A stretch of DNA of 64,000 nucleotides. It comes from Roseovarius sp. (GTDB lineage Bacteria; Pseudomonadota; Alphaproteobacteria; Rhodobacterales; Rhodobacteraceae). A program made the translations under genes and the position numbers. The stretch's first letter is position 1, and the number at the start of each line of letters is the position of its first letter. Below, piece after piece: positions 7,216 to 16,367 of this stretch. The DNA lies in the NCBI RefSeq assembly GCF_027019125.1, contig NZ_JALUXE010000027.1:591481-655480 (forward strand). The letters are read 5' to 3'. Under the pieces are notes generated by a model. It saw only the letters and a program-made list of their open reading frames with translations, was not told the origin of the DNA and did no database searches.

Positions 7216-7687
7216 GCTCTGCCCTCATATGTCCCATCCGGTCCAGCACCCCTTGCAGGATATAGGCCGCGGCGATGTTGTCGATCACCTGCATGCGACG
7301 CTTTCGTGTCGCATCCGCCTCGAGCAGCGCCCTTTCTGCGGCCACAGTCGACAGCCGCTCGTCCCAATAGCCAATCGGCAACTCCGTCAGCCGCGCCAGA
7401 TTGCGGGCAAAGGCGCGGGTGGATTGTGCGCGCGGCCCCTCGCTCCCATCCATGTTGCGCGGCAGGCCAAGGATGATCCCGCCCACCTCGCGCCCCGCTG
7501 CAATTGCCATCAGACGCGCGGCATCCTCGGTGAATTTCACCCGCTTCACGGTCTCATGCGGGCTTGCCACCGACCAGAGCCGGTCCGAGAGCGCCACACC
7601 AATCGTCTTGGTGCCCAGATCAAGACCCATCACTGCCCGGCCACGGGGCAGGGCACCGGCAAACGCTGCGATGTCCTCAAAGATCAT
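7205..7687 (-). CDS. ruvX: Holliday junction resolvase RuvX / YqgF
   Basis: A 160-residue member of the YqgF RNase H-fold family, implicated in Holliday junction resolution and pre-16S rRNA 5' end processing. The GLDLGTKTIGVALSD segment at residues 21-35 carries the catalytic Asp, followed by GLPRNMDGSEGPRAQ and the acidic WDERLSTVAAERALLE. The ATG at 7685-7687 overlaps the ccmI stop by 4 nt. Longer in-frame extension upstream lies within ccmI and is not expected to be used. Confidence 0.93.
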   Translation of the reverse strand: MIFEDIAAFAGALPRGRAVMGLDLGTKTIGVALSDRLWSVASPHETVKRVKFTEDAARLMAIAAGREVGGIILGLPRNMDGSEGPRAQSTRAFARNLARLTELPIGYWDERLSTVAAERALLEADATRKRRMQVIDNIAAAYILQGVLDRMGHMRAEHDR

Positions 7688-8916
7688 TCCGCGACGCCCG
7701 CGCTTGCCGCAGCAGCGCGCACAACAGCCAAACGCTCTGGCTCTGCGGCAAAGAGCGCCTGCGCTTCGACCCAGATCTCTTGCGCCTTGTCCCGCTCGCC
7801 CAGTACGCCATAGGCATTGATCAGCCGCGCCCAATCCTGCTCGGTGCCGCCTTGCGTGGCCAGCCGCTCGGCCAGCCCCGCCACCATGCCCCGGATCATC
7901 TCTTGCTGCGCTTCCGGGTCCATATCCTCTGCCGCCGCTATATCCGCCGCCGACGGCCCGCGCGTGCCCGCTTCGGGCGGCAGGCTATAGCGCACCCCGG
8001 CGCGCGCCGCCAACTCCTCGATCTGCGCCCGGATGGTGGGCACCCAGGGCGCCTCCGGCGTGCTCTCCTCAAGCAGCGCCTCCCATAGCCGAAATGCCGC
8101 ATCGGGCCGGTCCACCTGCATCATGTAAAGCCCGAGGTAGAACCGTGACGACGGCTCGCGCGCATCGCGCTCCAGCGCTGCGCGCAACGCCGCCTCTGCC
8201 TCGGACGATACGTAACCGCCGCTCGCGTTGATCATCAGATCCGCCAACAGGGCATGATCCGCCGCCGTGGTCTCCGCACCCTTGACCGCGATCAACTGCT
8301 GTTGCGCCTTGCGCGCAGCCACCAGATTGCCAAGCGCTGCCTCGCTGCGCACCAAAAACCGCAACCCTTGCTGATCCTCGGGCCGCTCGGCCACCGTCTT
8401 GCGCAATTGGTCGATCAGCTTGAGATACTCCTCGCTCGTGCCCTCGGGCACGCCGGTCTCTCCGGGGCCAAACCGCTCTTCCGCTGCCGCCTGATCCAGC
8501 CGCGCCGCCCGCGCCGCCTCTGACGCCGCTATCCGCGCCGCCATCGGCAGATCCTGATAGCCCGGCGCGCCGACGCGGTCATAGATCACCACACCGCCGC
8601 CCGCGATCACCGCCACGATGACCACGGCCATCACCAGGCCCGCGCCGCGCGGCTGCCCGCCACTCTCGCCGCCCTGACGCAATTGCGCATCCGCCGCCAG
8701 CACCTTGCGCGAAATCTCGGCGCGCAGCCGCTCGGCATCCTCGGCTGCGATCACGCCCCGCGCGGTGTCGCGTTCGATTTCCTTCAACTGGTCGCTGTAG
8801 ACCTGCAAGTCATAGGCGGCAGGCGGCGCGTCGCCCACCCGCCCGCGTATCAGCGCCAGCGCCAGAACAGCCCCCACGCCAATCGCCAGGCCCGCAACGA
8901 TGATCCAGAAACCCAT
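7684..8916 (-). CDS. ccmI: c-type cytochrome biogenesis protein CcmI
   Basis: A 410-residue membrane-anchored chaperone that holds apocytochrome c for heme ligation in System I maturation. An N-terminal membrane segment lies at residues ~2-23, then the CcmI domain (YDLQVYSDQLKEIERDTARGVI, EDAERLRAEISRKVL), a second membrane helix near residues 93-112, and a periplasmic TPR-like C-terminal region with repeats (residues ~170-380). Other ccm genes are not in the window. It is first in the ccmI-ruvX-DUF1289 string. Confidence 0.93.
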   Translation of the reverse strand: MGFWIIVAGLAIGVGAVLALALIRGRVGDAPPAAYDLQVYSDQLKEIERDTARGVIAAEDAERLRAEISRKVLAADAQLRQGGESGGQPRGAGLVMAVVIVAVIAGGGVVIYDRVGAPGYQDLPMAARIAASEAARAARLDQAAAEERFGPGETGVPEGTSEEYLKLIDQLRKTVAERPEDQQGLRFLVRSEAALGNLVAARKAQQQLIAVKGAETTAADHALLADLMINASGGYVSSEAEAALRAALERDAREPSSRFYLGLYMMQVDRPDAAFRLWEALLEESTPEAPWVPTIRAQIEELAARAGVRYSLPPEAGTRGPSAADIAAAEDMDPEAQQEMIRGMVAGLAERLATQGGTEQDWARLINAYGVLGERDKAQEIWVEAQALFAAEPERLAVVRAAAASAGVAE

Positions 8917-9130
8917 GTCTTTTCCTTCTGTGTTGCCCCCATGTAACGGGCCGCGCGCCGGGAAAAAAGGGCCAAGCGGTCACATCCCCGCGTCCCCCCC
9001 GCGCCCCGATGTCGCAATGTCGCTATTGATACCGTTTTCGCCGCCCGGAGTATCCTTTCCCCCGCGCGCCTGACGCATTACGGTCACAGTCGCAGACCAC
9101 CGCGAATCCAGCCAACTCCAGAGAGCGCGC

Positions 9131-10375
9131 ATGAAACACTATTCCGCCTTTGCCGTCGCCCGAGAGGCGCTCCGCTACCACATGGGATGGGAGCGCGCAT
9201 GGGCCTCGCCCGAGCCGAAGAAGAAATACGATGTCATCATCGTGGGCGCGGGTGGTCATGGCCTTGCCACCGCCTATTACTTGGGCAAGAATTTCGGCAT
9301 CACCAATGTTGCCGTGCTGGAAAAGGGCTGGCTGGGCGGCGGCAATACGGGCCGCAACACCACCATCATCCGCTCCAACTACCTCCAGGACCCGTCTGCC
9401 GCGATCTACGAGAAGTCGCGTGCGCTCTACGAGACGTTGAGCCAGGATTTCAACTACAACATCATGTTCAGCCCCCGTGGCCTGATCATGCTGGCCCAGA
9501 CCGAACACGAAGTGCGCGGCTATCAGCGCACGGCCCATGCCAATGCGCTGCAAGGGGTGGCGACCGAATTCATCTCGCCCCAGCGGGTCAAGGAAATCGT
9601 GCCGATCATCAATCTCGACGGCCCGCGCTACCCTGTCCTGGGCGGTCTCTATCAGGCGCGCGGCGGCACCGCGCGCCACGATGCGGTGGCATGGGGCTAT
9701 GCCCGCGCCTGTTCCGCCATGGGGATGCACATCATCCAGAAATGCGAAGTCACGGGGATTTCCCGCGAGAATGGCCGCGTGACGGGTGTCACCACCAATC
9801 GCGGCGACATCGGCTGCGACAAGCTCGGCATCGTCGTTGCCGGTCACTCCGGCCACCTCGCCGACATGGCGGGCTTCCGCCTGCCAATCGAATCCGTGGC
9901 ACTTCAGGCGCTGGTGTCGGAACCGATCAAACCCTGCATGGATTGCGTCGTCATGGCCAACACCGTGCACGGCTACATGTCGCAATCCGACAAGGGCGAG
10001 ATGGTCATCGGCGGCGGCACCGACGGCTATAACAACTACACGCAGCGCGGCTCGTTCCACCATATCGAGGAAACGGTCAGGGCGCTGATCGAGACCTTCC
10101 CGATGGTCGCCCGGCTCAAGATGCTGCGGCAATGGGGCGGCATCGTGGACGTGACCGGCGACCGCTCGCCGATCCTGTCGAAAACGCCCGTCGATGGCAT
10201 CTTCATCAACTGCGGCTGGGGCACCGGCGGGTTCAAGGCCATTCCCGGCTCGGGCTGGGGCTTTGCCGAACTCATGGCCAAGGGCCACTCGCCGCTCTGC
10301 GACGAATTCGGCCTCGACCGCTTCTATCAGGGCCGGTTCATCGACGAATCCGTCGCTGCCGGCGTCGCCCACTAA
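9131..10375 (+). CDS. soxB: Sarcosine oxidase subunit beta
   Basis: A 414-residue flavoprotein subunit of heterotetrameric sarcosine oxidase, which demethylates sarcosine to glycine, passing the one-carbon unit to tetrahydrofolate. The FAD motif IIVGAGGHGLATAYYLG is at residues 36-52. GGTARHDAVAWGYARA contains His183, at the place of the FMN-attaching histidine in known enzymes. The C-terminal GGWG-like CGWGTGGFKAIPGSG is also typical. It is first in the soxBDAG operon; soxD follows after 14 nt with an AAGGAGG site between. Confidence 0.96.
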   Translation: MKHYSAFAVAREALRYHMGWERAWASPEPKKKYDVIIVGAGGHGLATAYYLGKNFGITNVAVLEKGWLGGGNTGRNTTIIRSNYLQDPSAAIYEKSRALYETLSQDFNYNIMFSPRGLIMLAQTEHEVRGYQRTAHANALQGVATEFISPQRVKEIVPIINLDGPRYPVLGGLYQARGGTARHDAVAWGYARACSAMGMHIIQKCEVTGISRENGRVTGVTTNRGDIGCDKLGIVVAGHSGHLADMAGFRLPIESVALQALVSEPIKPCMDCVVMANTVHGYMSQSDKGEMVIGGGTDGYNNYTQRGSFHHIEETVRALIETFPMVARLKMLRQWGGIVDVTGDRSPILSKTPVDGIFINCGWGTGGFKAIPGSGWGFAELMAKGHSPLCDEFGLDRFYQGRFIDESVAAGVAH

Positions 10376-10389
10376 GGAGGACTTGACCC

Positions 10390-10719
10390 ATGCTGATCCT
10401 CACCTGCCCCTGCTGCGGCGTTACGGGCGAAGAGACCGAATTCCATCAGGGCGGCGAGGCGCATCTCAAGCGCTTCGGCCCCGGCTCGACGGATGATGAC
10501 TTCCACACCTATATGTTCGCCAAGGAAAACCCCAAGGGCGCGCATTTCGAACGCTGGCGGCATAACAACGGCTGCGGCAAGTGGTTCATCATGGCCCGCG
10601 ATACCGTCACGCTCGAAGTCTATGGCAGCTATCCCGCCCAGACCCATGAGCCGCCCCAGCATATCCGCGATGCGATCACGGCCAAGCGCCCCGGCTGGCG
10701 GTGGAGAGACTTCGCATGA
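10390..10719 (+). CDS. soxD: Sarcosine oxidase subunit delta
   Basis: A 109-residue zinc-binding subunit. The N-terminal LTCPCCG (Cys6, Cys8, Cys9), His19 and CGKWF (near residue 58) provide the zinc ligands known for this subunit. The SYPAQTHEPP and KRPGWRWRDF segments are family-typical. AAGGAGG lies 7-13 nt before the start. It sits between soxB and soxA in the standard order. Confidence 0.95.
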   Translation: MLILTCPCCGVTGEETEFHQGGEAHLKRFGPGSTDDDFHTYMFAKENPKGAHFERWRHNNGCGKWFIMARDTVTLEVYGSYPAQTHEPPQHIRDAITAKRPGWRWRDFA

Positions 10720-10781
10720 GCCGTCACCGTTCCGAAAATACTCACATCACGACGCCCGCACCGGGCACGAGGGTTTAAGAC

Positions 10782-13700
10782 ATGAGCACGCGTCTGGCCA
10801 AGGGTGGCCGCCTCCTCGACAAGGGCCGCGCCCTTCACTTCACCTTCAACGGCAAACGCTTCAAGGGCCATGCCGGCGATACGCTTGCCTCGGCTCTTCT
10901 GGCCAATGACCAGATGCTGGTCGGGCGGTCGTTCAAATACCACCGCCCGCGCGGTATCGTGGCAAGCGGGGCCGAAGAGCCCAACGCGCTCGTCCATCTG
11001 GGCGAGGGCGCGCGCATGGAACCCAACCAGCGCGTGACCACGACCGAGCTCTTCGACGGTCTGAGCTGCACCAGCCAGAACCACTGGCCCAGCCTTGATT
11101 ATGACATCGGCGCGATCAACACCCATCTCGCGCGCTTCCTGCCTGCGGGTTTCTACTACAAGATGTTCATCCACCCGCGCCCGTTCTGGAAGCATGTCTA
11201 CGAACCCTTCATCCGCCAGTCGGCGGGCTTGGGCAAGGCGACCAACCCCGGCGATCCCGATCGCTACGAGCATTTCTATTTCTTCTGCGACGTGGCCGTG
11301 ATCGGCGGCGGCGTGGCGGGTCTGCAATCTGCCCTCGCGGCGGCAGAGGCGGGCGCCAAGGTGCTCGTGATGGAACAAACCGCACATTGGGGCGGCCGTG
11401 CGCCGGTCGATGGCGGCGAGATTGACGGCCAATCGGCCGAAGACTGGATCACCGCCACCATCGCCAAACTGCGCGACATGCCCAATGTCACCTTGCGCCT
11501 GCGCTGCATGGGGGCAGGGGTCTATGACCACGGCTATCTCCTGGGCTACGAGCGCGTGAATGACCACGCGCCCGGCACCGACGCGCCCCGTCACCGCCTC
11601 TGGCGCATCCGCGCAGGCCAGATCATCACCGCCACCGGTGCGATCGAGCGTCCGCTCAGCTTTGCAGGCAATGACATCCCCGGCGTCATGCTGGCCTCGG
11701 CCATCCGCGACTATGCGGTCAATTACGGCGTTTCCATCGGCGACCGCACCGTGGTTGTCACCAATAACGATGACGCCTATCGCACCGCCATCACGCTCAA
11801 GAAACTGGGTCTGGAAATCCCCGCCATCCTCGACGCCCGCCAATCGGGCGGCGGCGCGCTGGCGGTAGAGGCCCGCAGCCTGGGCATCCGGATCGAAAAC
11901 GGCAAGGGCATCGCCAAGGTCAAAGGCGGCAAGCGAGTGACAGGCGTCGCCATCTGCGCCCAGGCGGGCGAAGGCGCGGTGCTGGAAGAGATCAAATGCG
12001 ACGCCGTTGCCATGTCCGGCGGCTGGTCGCCCGTGGTCCATCTCTGGTCCCATTGCGGCGGCAAACTCCTCTGGGATAGCGCACAAGCGCATTTCCGCCC
12101 CGACCCCGCCAATCCCCCGCGCGGTGCGAAAGGCGAGGCGTTCGTGGTCCCCGCGGGATCGGCCAACGGCTATCTCGATCTGGCCGGCACGCTTGCCGAC
12201 GCCGACAGCGCCGGTAAAACCGCGGCCAAGGCCATGGGCCATGACCCCAAATCCACCAAGGCCCCCTCAGCCAGTGCCACCGACGAGGCGGCGCTCGAAG
12301 CGGTCTGGCTCATGCCCCAAGGTGCCAATATCAAGCTGCGGATGAAATCCTGGCTCGATTACCAGAACGATGTGAAGGTTTCCGACGTTCAATTGGCGGC
12401 CCGCGAAGGCTATGAATCGGTCGAACACGCCAAGCGTTACACCACGCTCGGCATGGCCACCGATCAGGGTAAACTCAGCAATATCAACGGCTTGGCCATC
12501 CTCTCGGACGCCCTCGGTCAGCCCATCCCGCAGACCGGCACCACCACCTTCCGCCCGCCCTATACGCCGATTTCCCTCTCGGCCATCGCGGGGGCTGCGC
12601 GCGGCCCGGTGTTCCAGCCCATCCGCAAGACCCCGATCCACGGCTGGCACGAGGCCAACAACGCCCATTTCGAACCCGTGGGCCAGTGGCGGCGCCCCTA
12701 TTGCTTCCCCAAGGGCGAGGAAACCCATCGCGACGCCGTGAACCGCGAGATCAACCAGACGCGGCAGCGCCTTGGTATGCTCGACGCTTCCACCCTGGGC
12801 AAGATCATCGTCAAAGGGCCTGACGCCGGAAAATTCCTCGACATGCTCTACACCAACGTGATGAGCAATCTGAAACCCGGCAAATGCCGCTATGGCCTCA
12901 TGTGCAACGAAAACGGCTTCCTCATGGATGACGGCGTCGTTGCCCGCATCGACGAGGATACCTTCCTCTGCCACACCACCACCGGCGGCGCTGATTCGAT
13001 CCATGGCCACATGGAAGACTGGCTGCAATGCGAATGGTGGGACTGGAAGGTCTATACCGCCAACGTCACCGAGCAATATGCGCAAATCGCCGTTGTCGGC
13101 CCCAAGGCCCGCGAGACACTGGCGAAACTGACCACCGATGATCTTAGCAACGAGGCACTTCCCTTCATGGGTTGGGCCGACCTCACGCTCTCAGGGATGC
13201 CGGTGCGCGCCTATCGCATCTCCTTCTCGGGCGAGTTGAGCTATGAATTGGCGGTTCCCGCCAGCCTTGGCCGCGCCCTCTGGGATGCGCTCTTGGAGGC
13301 GGGCGCAGAGCATGGCGTCACCCCCTATGGCACCGAAGGCCTGCACGTCATGCGCGCTGAAAAGGGCTTCATCATGATCGGCGATGAAACCGACGGCACG
13401 GTGATCCCGCAGGATCTCGGCATGAGCTGGGCGATTTCCAAGAAGAAAGACGACTACCTTGGCAAACGCGCGCAGGAACGTGAGCATATGGCCGATCCCA
13501 ACCGCTGGAAACTGGTGGGTCTGGAAACGCTCGACGGCTCGGTCCTGCCCGATGGCGCCTATGCCACGGCCCCGGGGCACAACGCCAACGGCCAACGCAT
13601 GACCCAAGGCCGCGTGACCTCGACCTATTACTCGCCCACGCTTGGGCGCGGTATTGCCATGGGGCTGGTCCATAACGGCCCCGACCGCATGGGCGATGTG

Positions 13701-13793
13701 CTCGATTTCCCAAAGGTCGACGGCGGCATCATCAAGGCCAAGATCGTCGATCCGGTTTTCTTCGACAAGGACGGGGAGAAACAGAATGTCTAA
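10782..13793 (+). CDS. soxA: Sarcosine oxidase subunit alpha
   Basis: A 1003-residue subunit with three parts: an N-terminal ferredoxin-like domain without cluster cysteines (FTFNGKRFKGHAGDTLASALLAN, residues ~22-45), an NAD-binding flavoprotein domain (VIGGGVAGLQSALAAAEAG from about residue 173), and a C-terminal folate-binding aminomethyltransferase-like domain (residues ~620-1003). The latter channels the methylene group to tetrahydrofolate. Its length matches the family. The stop overlaps the soxG start by 8 nt. A 62-nt spacer separates it from soxD. Confidence 0.96.
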   Translation: MSTRLAKGGRLLDKGRALHFTFNGKRFKGHAGDTLASALLANDQMLVGRSFKYHRPRGIVASGAEEPNALVHLGEGARMEPNQRVTTTELFDGLSCTSQNHWPSLDYDIGAINTHLARFLPAGFYYKMFIHPRPFWKHVYEPFIRQSAGLGKATNPGDPDRYEHFYFFCDVAVIGGGVAGLQSALAAAEAGAKVLVMEQTAHWGGRAPVDGGEIDGQSAEDWITATIAKLRDMPNVTLRLRCMGAGVYDHGYLLGYERVNDHAPGTDAPRHRLWRIRAGQIITATGAIERPLSFAGNDIPGVMLASAIRDYAVNYGVSIGDRTVVVTNNDDAYRTAITLKKLGLEIPAILDARQSGGGALAVEARSLGIRIENGKGIAKVKGGKRVTGVAICAQAGEGAVLEEIKCDAVAMSGGWSPVVHLWSHCGGKLLWDSAQAHFRPDPANPPRGAKGEAFVVPAGSANGYLDLAGTLADADSAGKTAAKAMGHDPKSTKAPSASATDEAALEAVWLMPQGANIKLRMKSWLDYQNDVKVSDVQLAAREGYESVEHAKRYTTLGMATDQGKLSNINGLAILSDALGQPIPQTGTTTFRPPYTPISLSAIAGAARGPVFQPIRKTPIHGWHEANNAHFEPVGQWRRPYCFPKGEETHRDAVNREINQTRQRLGMLDASTLGKIIVKGPDAGKFLDMLYTNVMSNLKPGKCRYGLMCNENGFLMDDGVVARIDEDTFLCHTTTGGADSIHGHMEDWLQCEWWDWKVYTANVTEQYAQIAVVGPKARETLAKLTTDDLSNEALPFMGWADLTLSGMPVRAYRISFSGELSYELAVPASLGRALWDALLEAGAEHGVTPYGTEGLHVMRAEKGFIMIGDETDGTVIPQDLGMSWAISKKKDDYLGKRAQEREHMADPNRWKLVGLETLDGSVLPDGAYATAPGHNANGQRMTQGRVTSTYYSPTLGRGIAMGLVHNGPDRMGDVLDFPKVDGGIIKAKIVDPVFFDKDGEKQNV

Positions 13794-14355
13794 CGCCGTG
13801 ACCGCCCTCAACGGGGCCAATTATCAGGGCCTTGCCACCATCGCGGATCAGGGCCTCACGGGCATGATCACCCTGCGCGGCGATCTGGCCAGCGCCGGGA
13901 TCAAGGCGGCGGTCAAATCCGCCACCGGCCTCGATGTGCCCGCCCAGCGTCAGGCGCTGATGGGGCAGGGCACCGCCGCGCTCTGGATGTCGCCCGACGA
14001 ACTCCTGCTTCTGTGCCCCTACGCCGAGGTGGCCGAGCGGCTTGCCGGGATCGAGGCGGCGCTCAAGGGCCAGCATTTCCTCGCGGTCAATGTCTCGGAC
14101 GCGCGCACCTTCCTGCGCATTTTCGGGTCCGGCGCGCGCGAGGTTCTGGCCAAGGTCTGCCCGGTCGATCTCTCGCCCGAGGGCTTTACCCCCGGCATGT
14201 TCCGCCGCACCCGCATGGCGCAGGTGCCTGCCGCCTTCTGGCTCGACGAGGCTGGCACCTTCCACCTCATCTGCTTCCGCTCGGTTGCGGATTACGCGTT
14301 TGAGCTTCTCAAGGTCTCTGCCCAGCCGGGCGGCGAGGTCGGGCTTTACGCCTGA
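13786..14355 (+). CDS. soxG: Sarcosine oxidase subunit gamma
   Basis: A 189-residue subunit, related to the aminomethyltransferase fold, that completes the heterotetramer. Segments LWMSPDELLLLCP, FLAVNVSDARTFLRIFGSGAREVLAKVCPVDLSP and MAQVPAAFWLDE fit the SoxG family. The ATG at 13786 overlaps soxA by 8 nt (with GGGGAGAA upstream) and so is translationally coupled. An earlier in-frame start inside soxA is not supported by the family alignment. Confidence 0.93.
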   Translation: MSNAVTALNGANYQGLATIADQGLTGMITLRGDLASAGIKAAVKSATGLDVPAQRQALMGQGTAALWMSPDELLLLCPYAEVAERLAGIEAALKGQHFLAVNVSDARTFLRIFGSGAREVLAKVCPVDLSPEGFTPGMFRRTRMAQVPAAFWLDEAGTFHLICFRSVADYAFELLKVSAQPGGEVGLYA

Positions 14356-14462
14356 CCTCCGCTTCCTGACTGAAAAACTCCGACATTCGGGGTTGACCTT
14401 TGCCGGGTCGCCCCACCATGTAGAGGCATCGGAACCAGAACCTCAACAAACAGGGGGCCCAA

Positions 14463-15062
14463 ATGGCTTTTGAACTTCCAGATCTTCCTTATGCGCATGA
14501 CGCGCTTGCCGCCCATGGCATGTCCGCCGAGACGCTCGAATATCACCACGACCTCCACCACAAGGCCTATGTCGACAACGGCAACAAGCTGATTGCCGGC
14601 ACCGAATGGGACGGCAAGTCGCTGGAAGAGATCATCACCGGCACCTATGACAAATCCGCCGTGGCGCAATCGGGCATCTTCAACAACATCAGCCAGCTCT
14701 GGAACCACAACCAGTTCTGGGAAATGATGAGCCCGACCAAGACCGGAATGCCCGGCGAGCTGGAAAAGGCGCTGACCGAGAGCTTCGGTTCGGTCGACAA
14801 ATTCAAAGAGGCGTTCTCCGCCGCCGGTGCCGGTCAGTTCGGCTCGGGCTGGTGCTGGCTCGTCAAGGATGCCGACGGCAGCCTCAAGGTGACCAAGACC
14901 GAGAATGGCGTGAACCCGCTCTGCTTTGGCCAGACCGCTCTGCTCGGCTGCGACGTGTGGGAACATTCCTACTACATCGACTTCCGCAACAAGCGTCCGG
15001 CCTATCTGACCAACTTCCTCGACAACCTGGTCAACTGGGAAAACGTCGCTTCGCGGATGTGA
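14463..15062 (+). CDS. sodB: Superoxide dismutase, Fe type
   Basis: A 199-residue cytoplasmic Fe/Mn-family superoxide dismutase. Metal ligands are His28 (EYHHD), His82 (WNHNQFW), Asp164 and His168 (DVWEHSYYIDF). Gln78 in SQLWNH occupies the position of the Fe-SOD glutamine, and the GAGQFGSGW segment has Gly at the place where Mn enzymes carry Gln, favouring iron. A long AAACAGGGGGCC ribosome site precedes the ATG. It is followed by a strong terminator at 15083. H2O2 made by the neighbouring sarcosine oxidase offers a possible reason for the pairing. Confidence 0.95.
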   Translation: MAFELPDLPYAHDALAAHGMSAETLEYHHDLHHKAYVDNGNKLIAGTEWDGKSLEEIITGTYDKSAVAQSGIFNNISQLWNHNQFWEMMSPTKTGMPGELEKALTESFGSVDKFKEAFSAAGAGQFGSGWCWLVKDADGSLKVTKTENGVNPLCFGQTALLGCDVWEHSYYIDFRNKRPAYLTNFLDNLVNWENVASRM

Positions 15063-15082
15063 TCGACCTTCCGATTTCCGTC

Positions 15083-15116
15083 AAAGCCCCCCACCTCCGT
15101 CGTGGGGGGCTTTTTC
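15083..15116 (+). terminator. Rho-independent terminator of sodB
   Basis: A 12-bp perfect stem AAAGCCCCCCAC / GTGGGGGGCTTT with a 7-nt loop and a run of T, starting 20 nt after the sodB stop codon. Confidence 0.93.
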
Positions 15117-15470
15117 GTATCCCGCCTCTCGGGAAGCGCACCGAAGGTGCCGCGCGGATCGCGCCCGTGGCATTAACCGTTTCTCAACATCCCGCTGAAT
15201 TTGGGGCGCGTTGCGCGCCATCGGGCACACACCCGTCCCGCGCTTGATCCGGCACCTCGCCTTGGTCGCGCCGAGGCCCCGGCTCGGGGGCCGGAGGGGA
15301 TGTGAAGCTGATCCGACGCATCGTGCCCTAGACCCTCGCCACACCAACCGAAATCTGCCTCCAGACCTTACAAAATCACCTTGCAAACCTTACAGACCTT
15401 GAGGTTTGCCCTTGCCCCCACCGGCCACATGCGGCAGCACTCAGGACACCGGAACTGAGGGGCAAATCAC
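15117..15470. other. Intergenic region sodB-rarD
   Basis: About 350 nt without a convincing gene on either strand. It contains the second copy of the 25-bp dispersed repeat (15138-15162), a GC hairpin near 15270-15295, and an 8-bp inverted repeat GCAAACCT / AGGTTTGC at 15383-15409 that lies about 60 nt before rarD and might be part of its leader. The rarD promoter should be here, but I could not fix -35/-10 boxes. Confidence 0.6.
15138..15162 (+). repeat. 25-bp dispersed intergenic repeat, copy 2
   Basis: Identical over 25 bp to 3576-3600, again just after a gene end. It holds the GCACC-GAA-GGTGC hairpin. Confidence 0.75.
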
Positions 15471-16367
15471 ATGCGCGAAGCGACCAAAGGTATTCTGGCG
15501 ATGGTCGCCACCTGCTCGGTTTGGGGGCTTTCAGGCATCTATTACAAGCTGCTCGATCATATTCCGCCCATCGAAATCCTGGCCCACCGCACCCTCTGGT
15601 CGTTCATCTTCTTTGCGCTCGTTCTCCTTGTTCAGGGAAGAATTTCCGTTTTGCGCCAAACTCTTGGCGCGCGACGCTCAGTCCTTTTGATCGGTTTCGC
15701 GGCGCTGATGATCTCGACCAATTGGTTCGTTTTCATCACCTCGATTCAGATCGGCAAGGCGGTCGAGGCCTCTTTGGGCTATTATATCTTCCCGCTGGTC
15801 GCCGTGCTTCTGGGGGCCATTGCCTTTCGCGAACGTCTTGGAAAGGCACAGCTTTTTGCCGTGGCGCTGGCCGCGACGGCGGTCATTACCCTGACCATCG
15901 GCCTTGGCGTCCCGCCTTGGATCGCGCTCGTGCTGGCCACCAGCTTTGGCTTTTATGGTCTTGTTAAAAAAGGGCTTTCCGTCGGTCCAGTGGTTTCCGT
16001 CACGGCCGAGGTGCTGCTTTTGTCGCCCATTGCCTTGGGGGTCTTGTGGTGGTTCCACTCCGACGGCCACGGCGCCTTTGGCAGCAACTGGCACGACAGC
16101 CTGCTTCTGGCCTTTTCCGGCATCCTCACCGCGTCCCCCCTCATCATGTTCAGCTATGCCACCAAACGCATCACACTGGCCACGGTCGGCCTTGTTCAAT
16201 ACTTGAACCCCAGCCTGCAATTCCTTGTTGCAACACTGTTATTTCGTGAAATGTTCAGCCTCTGGCACGCCATTGCCTTTGGCATGATCTGGTCCGCTTT
16301 GGCGATCTACACCACCGCCAGCCTGCGTCAGGACAGGGCAGCGCGCAGGGCGATCCTCAAATCTTGA
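15471..16367 (+). CDS. rarD: EamA family transporter RarD
   Basis: A 298-residue inner-membrane protein with about ten transmembrane helices in two EamA repeats, the DMT superfamily layout. RarD-specific features are the early segment GLSGIYYKLLDHIPPIEILAHRTLWS and FVFITSIQIGKAVEASLGYYIFPLV near residues 80-104. The substrate of RarD proteins is not firmly known; chloramphenicol sensitivity gave the name. Its 3' end overlaps the convergent LOG-family gene by 40 nt. Confidence 0.9.
   Translation: MREATKGILAMVATCSVWGLSGIYYKLLDHIPPIEILAHRTLWSFIFFALVLLVQGRISVLRQTLGARRSVLLIGFAALMISTNWFVFITSIQIGKAVEASLGYYIFPLVAVLLGAIAFRERLGKAQLFAVALAATAVITLTIGLGVPPWIALVLATSFGFYGLVKKGLSVGPVVSVTAEVLLLSPIALGVLWWFHSDGHGAFGSNWHDSLLLAFSGILTASPLIMFSYATKRITLATVGLVQYLNPSLQFLVATLLFREMFSLWHAIAFGMIWSALAIYTTASLRQDRAARRAILKS

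Noticed and set aside
9023..10372. Long minus-strand open frame (449 codons) opposite soxB
   Set aside because: It is fully antisense to a well-matched gene, has His/Arg/Gly-rich composition typical of reverse frames of GC-rich coding DNA, and no family motif.
10629..12242. Long minus-strand open frame opposite soxA
   Set aside because: Shadow of the GC-rich soxA gene; no ribosome site or recognisable domain.
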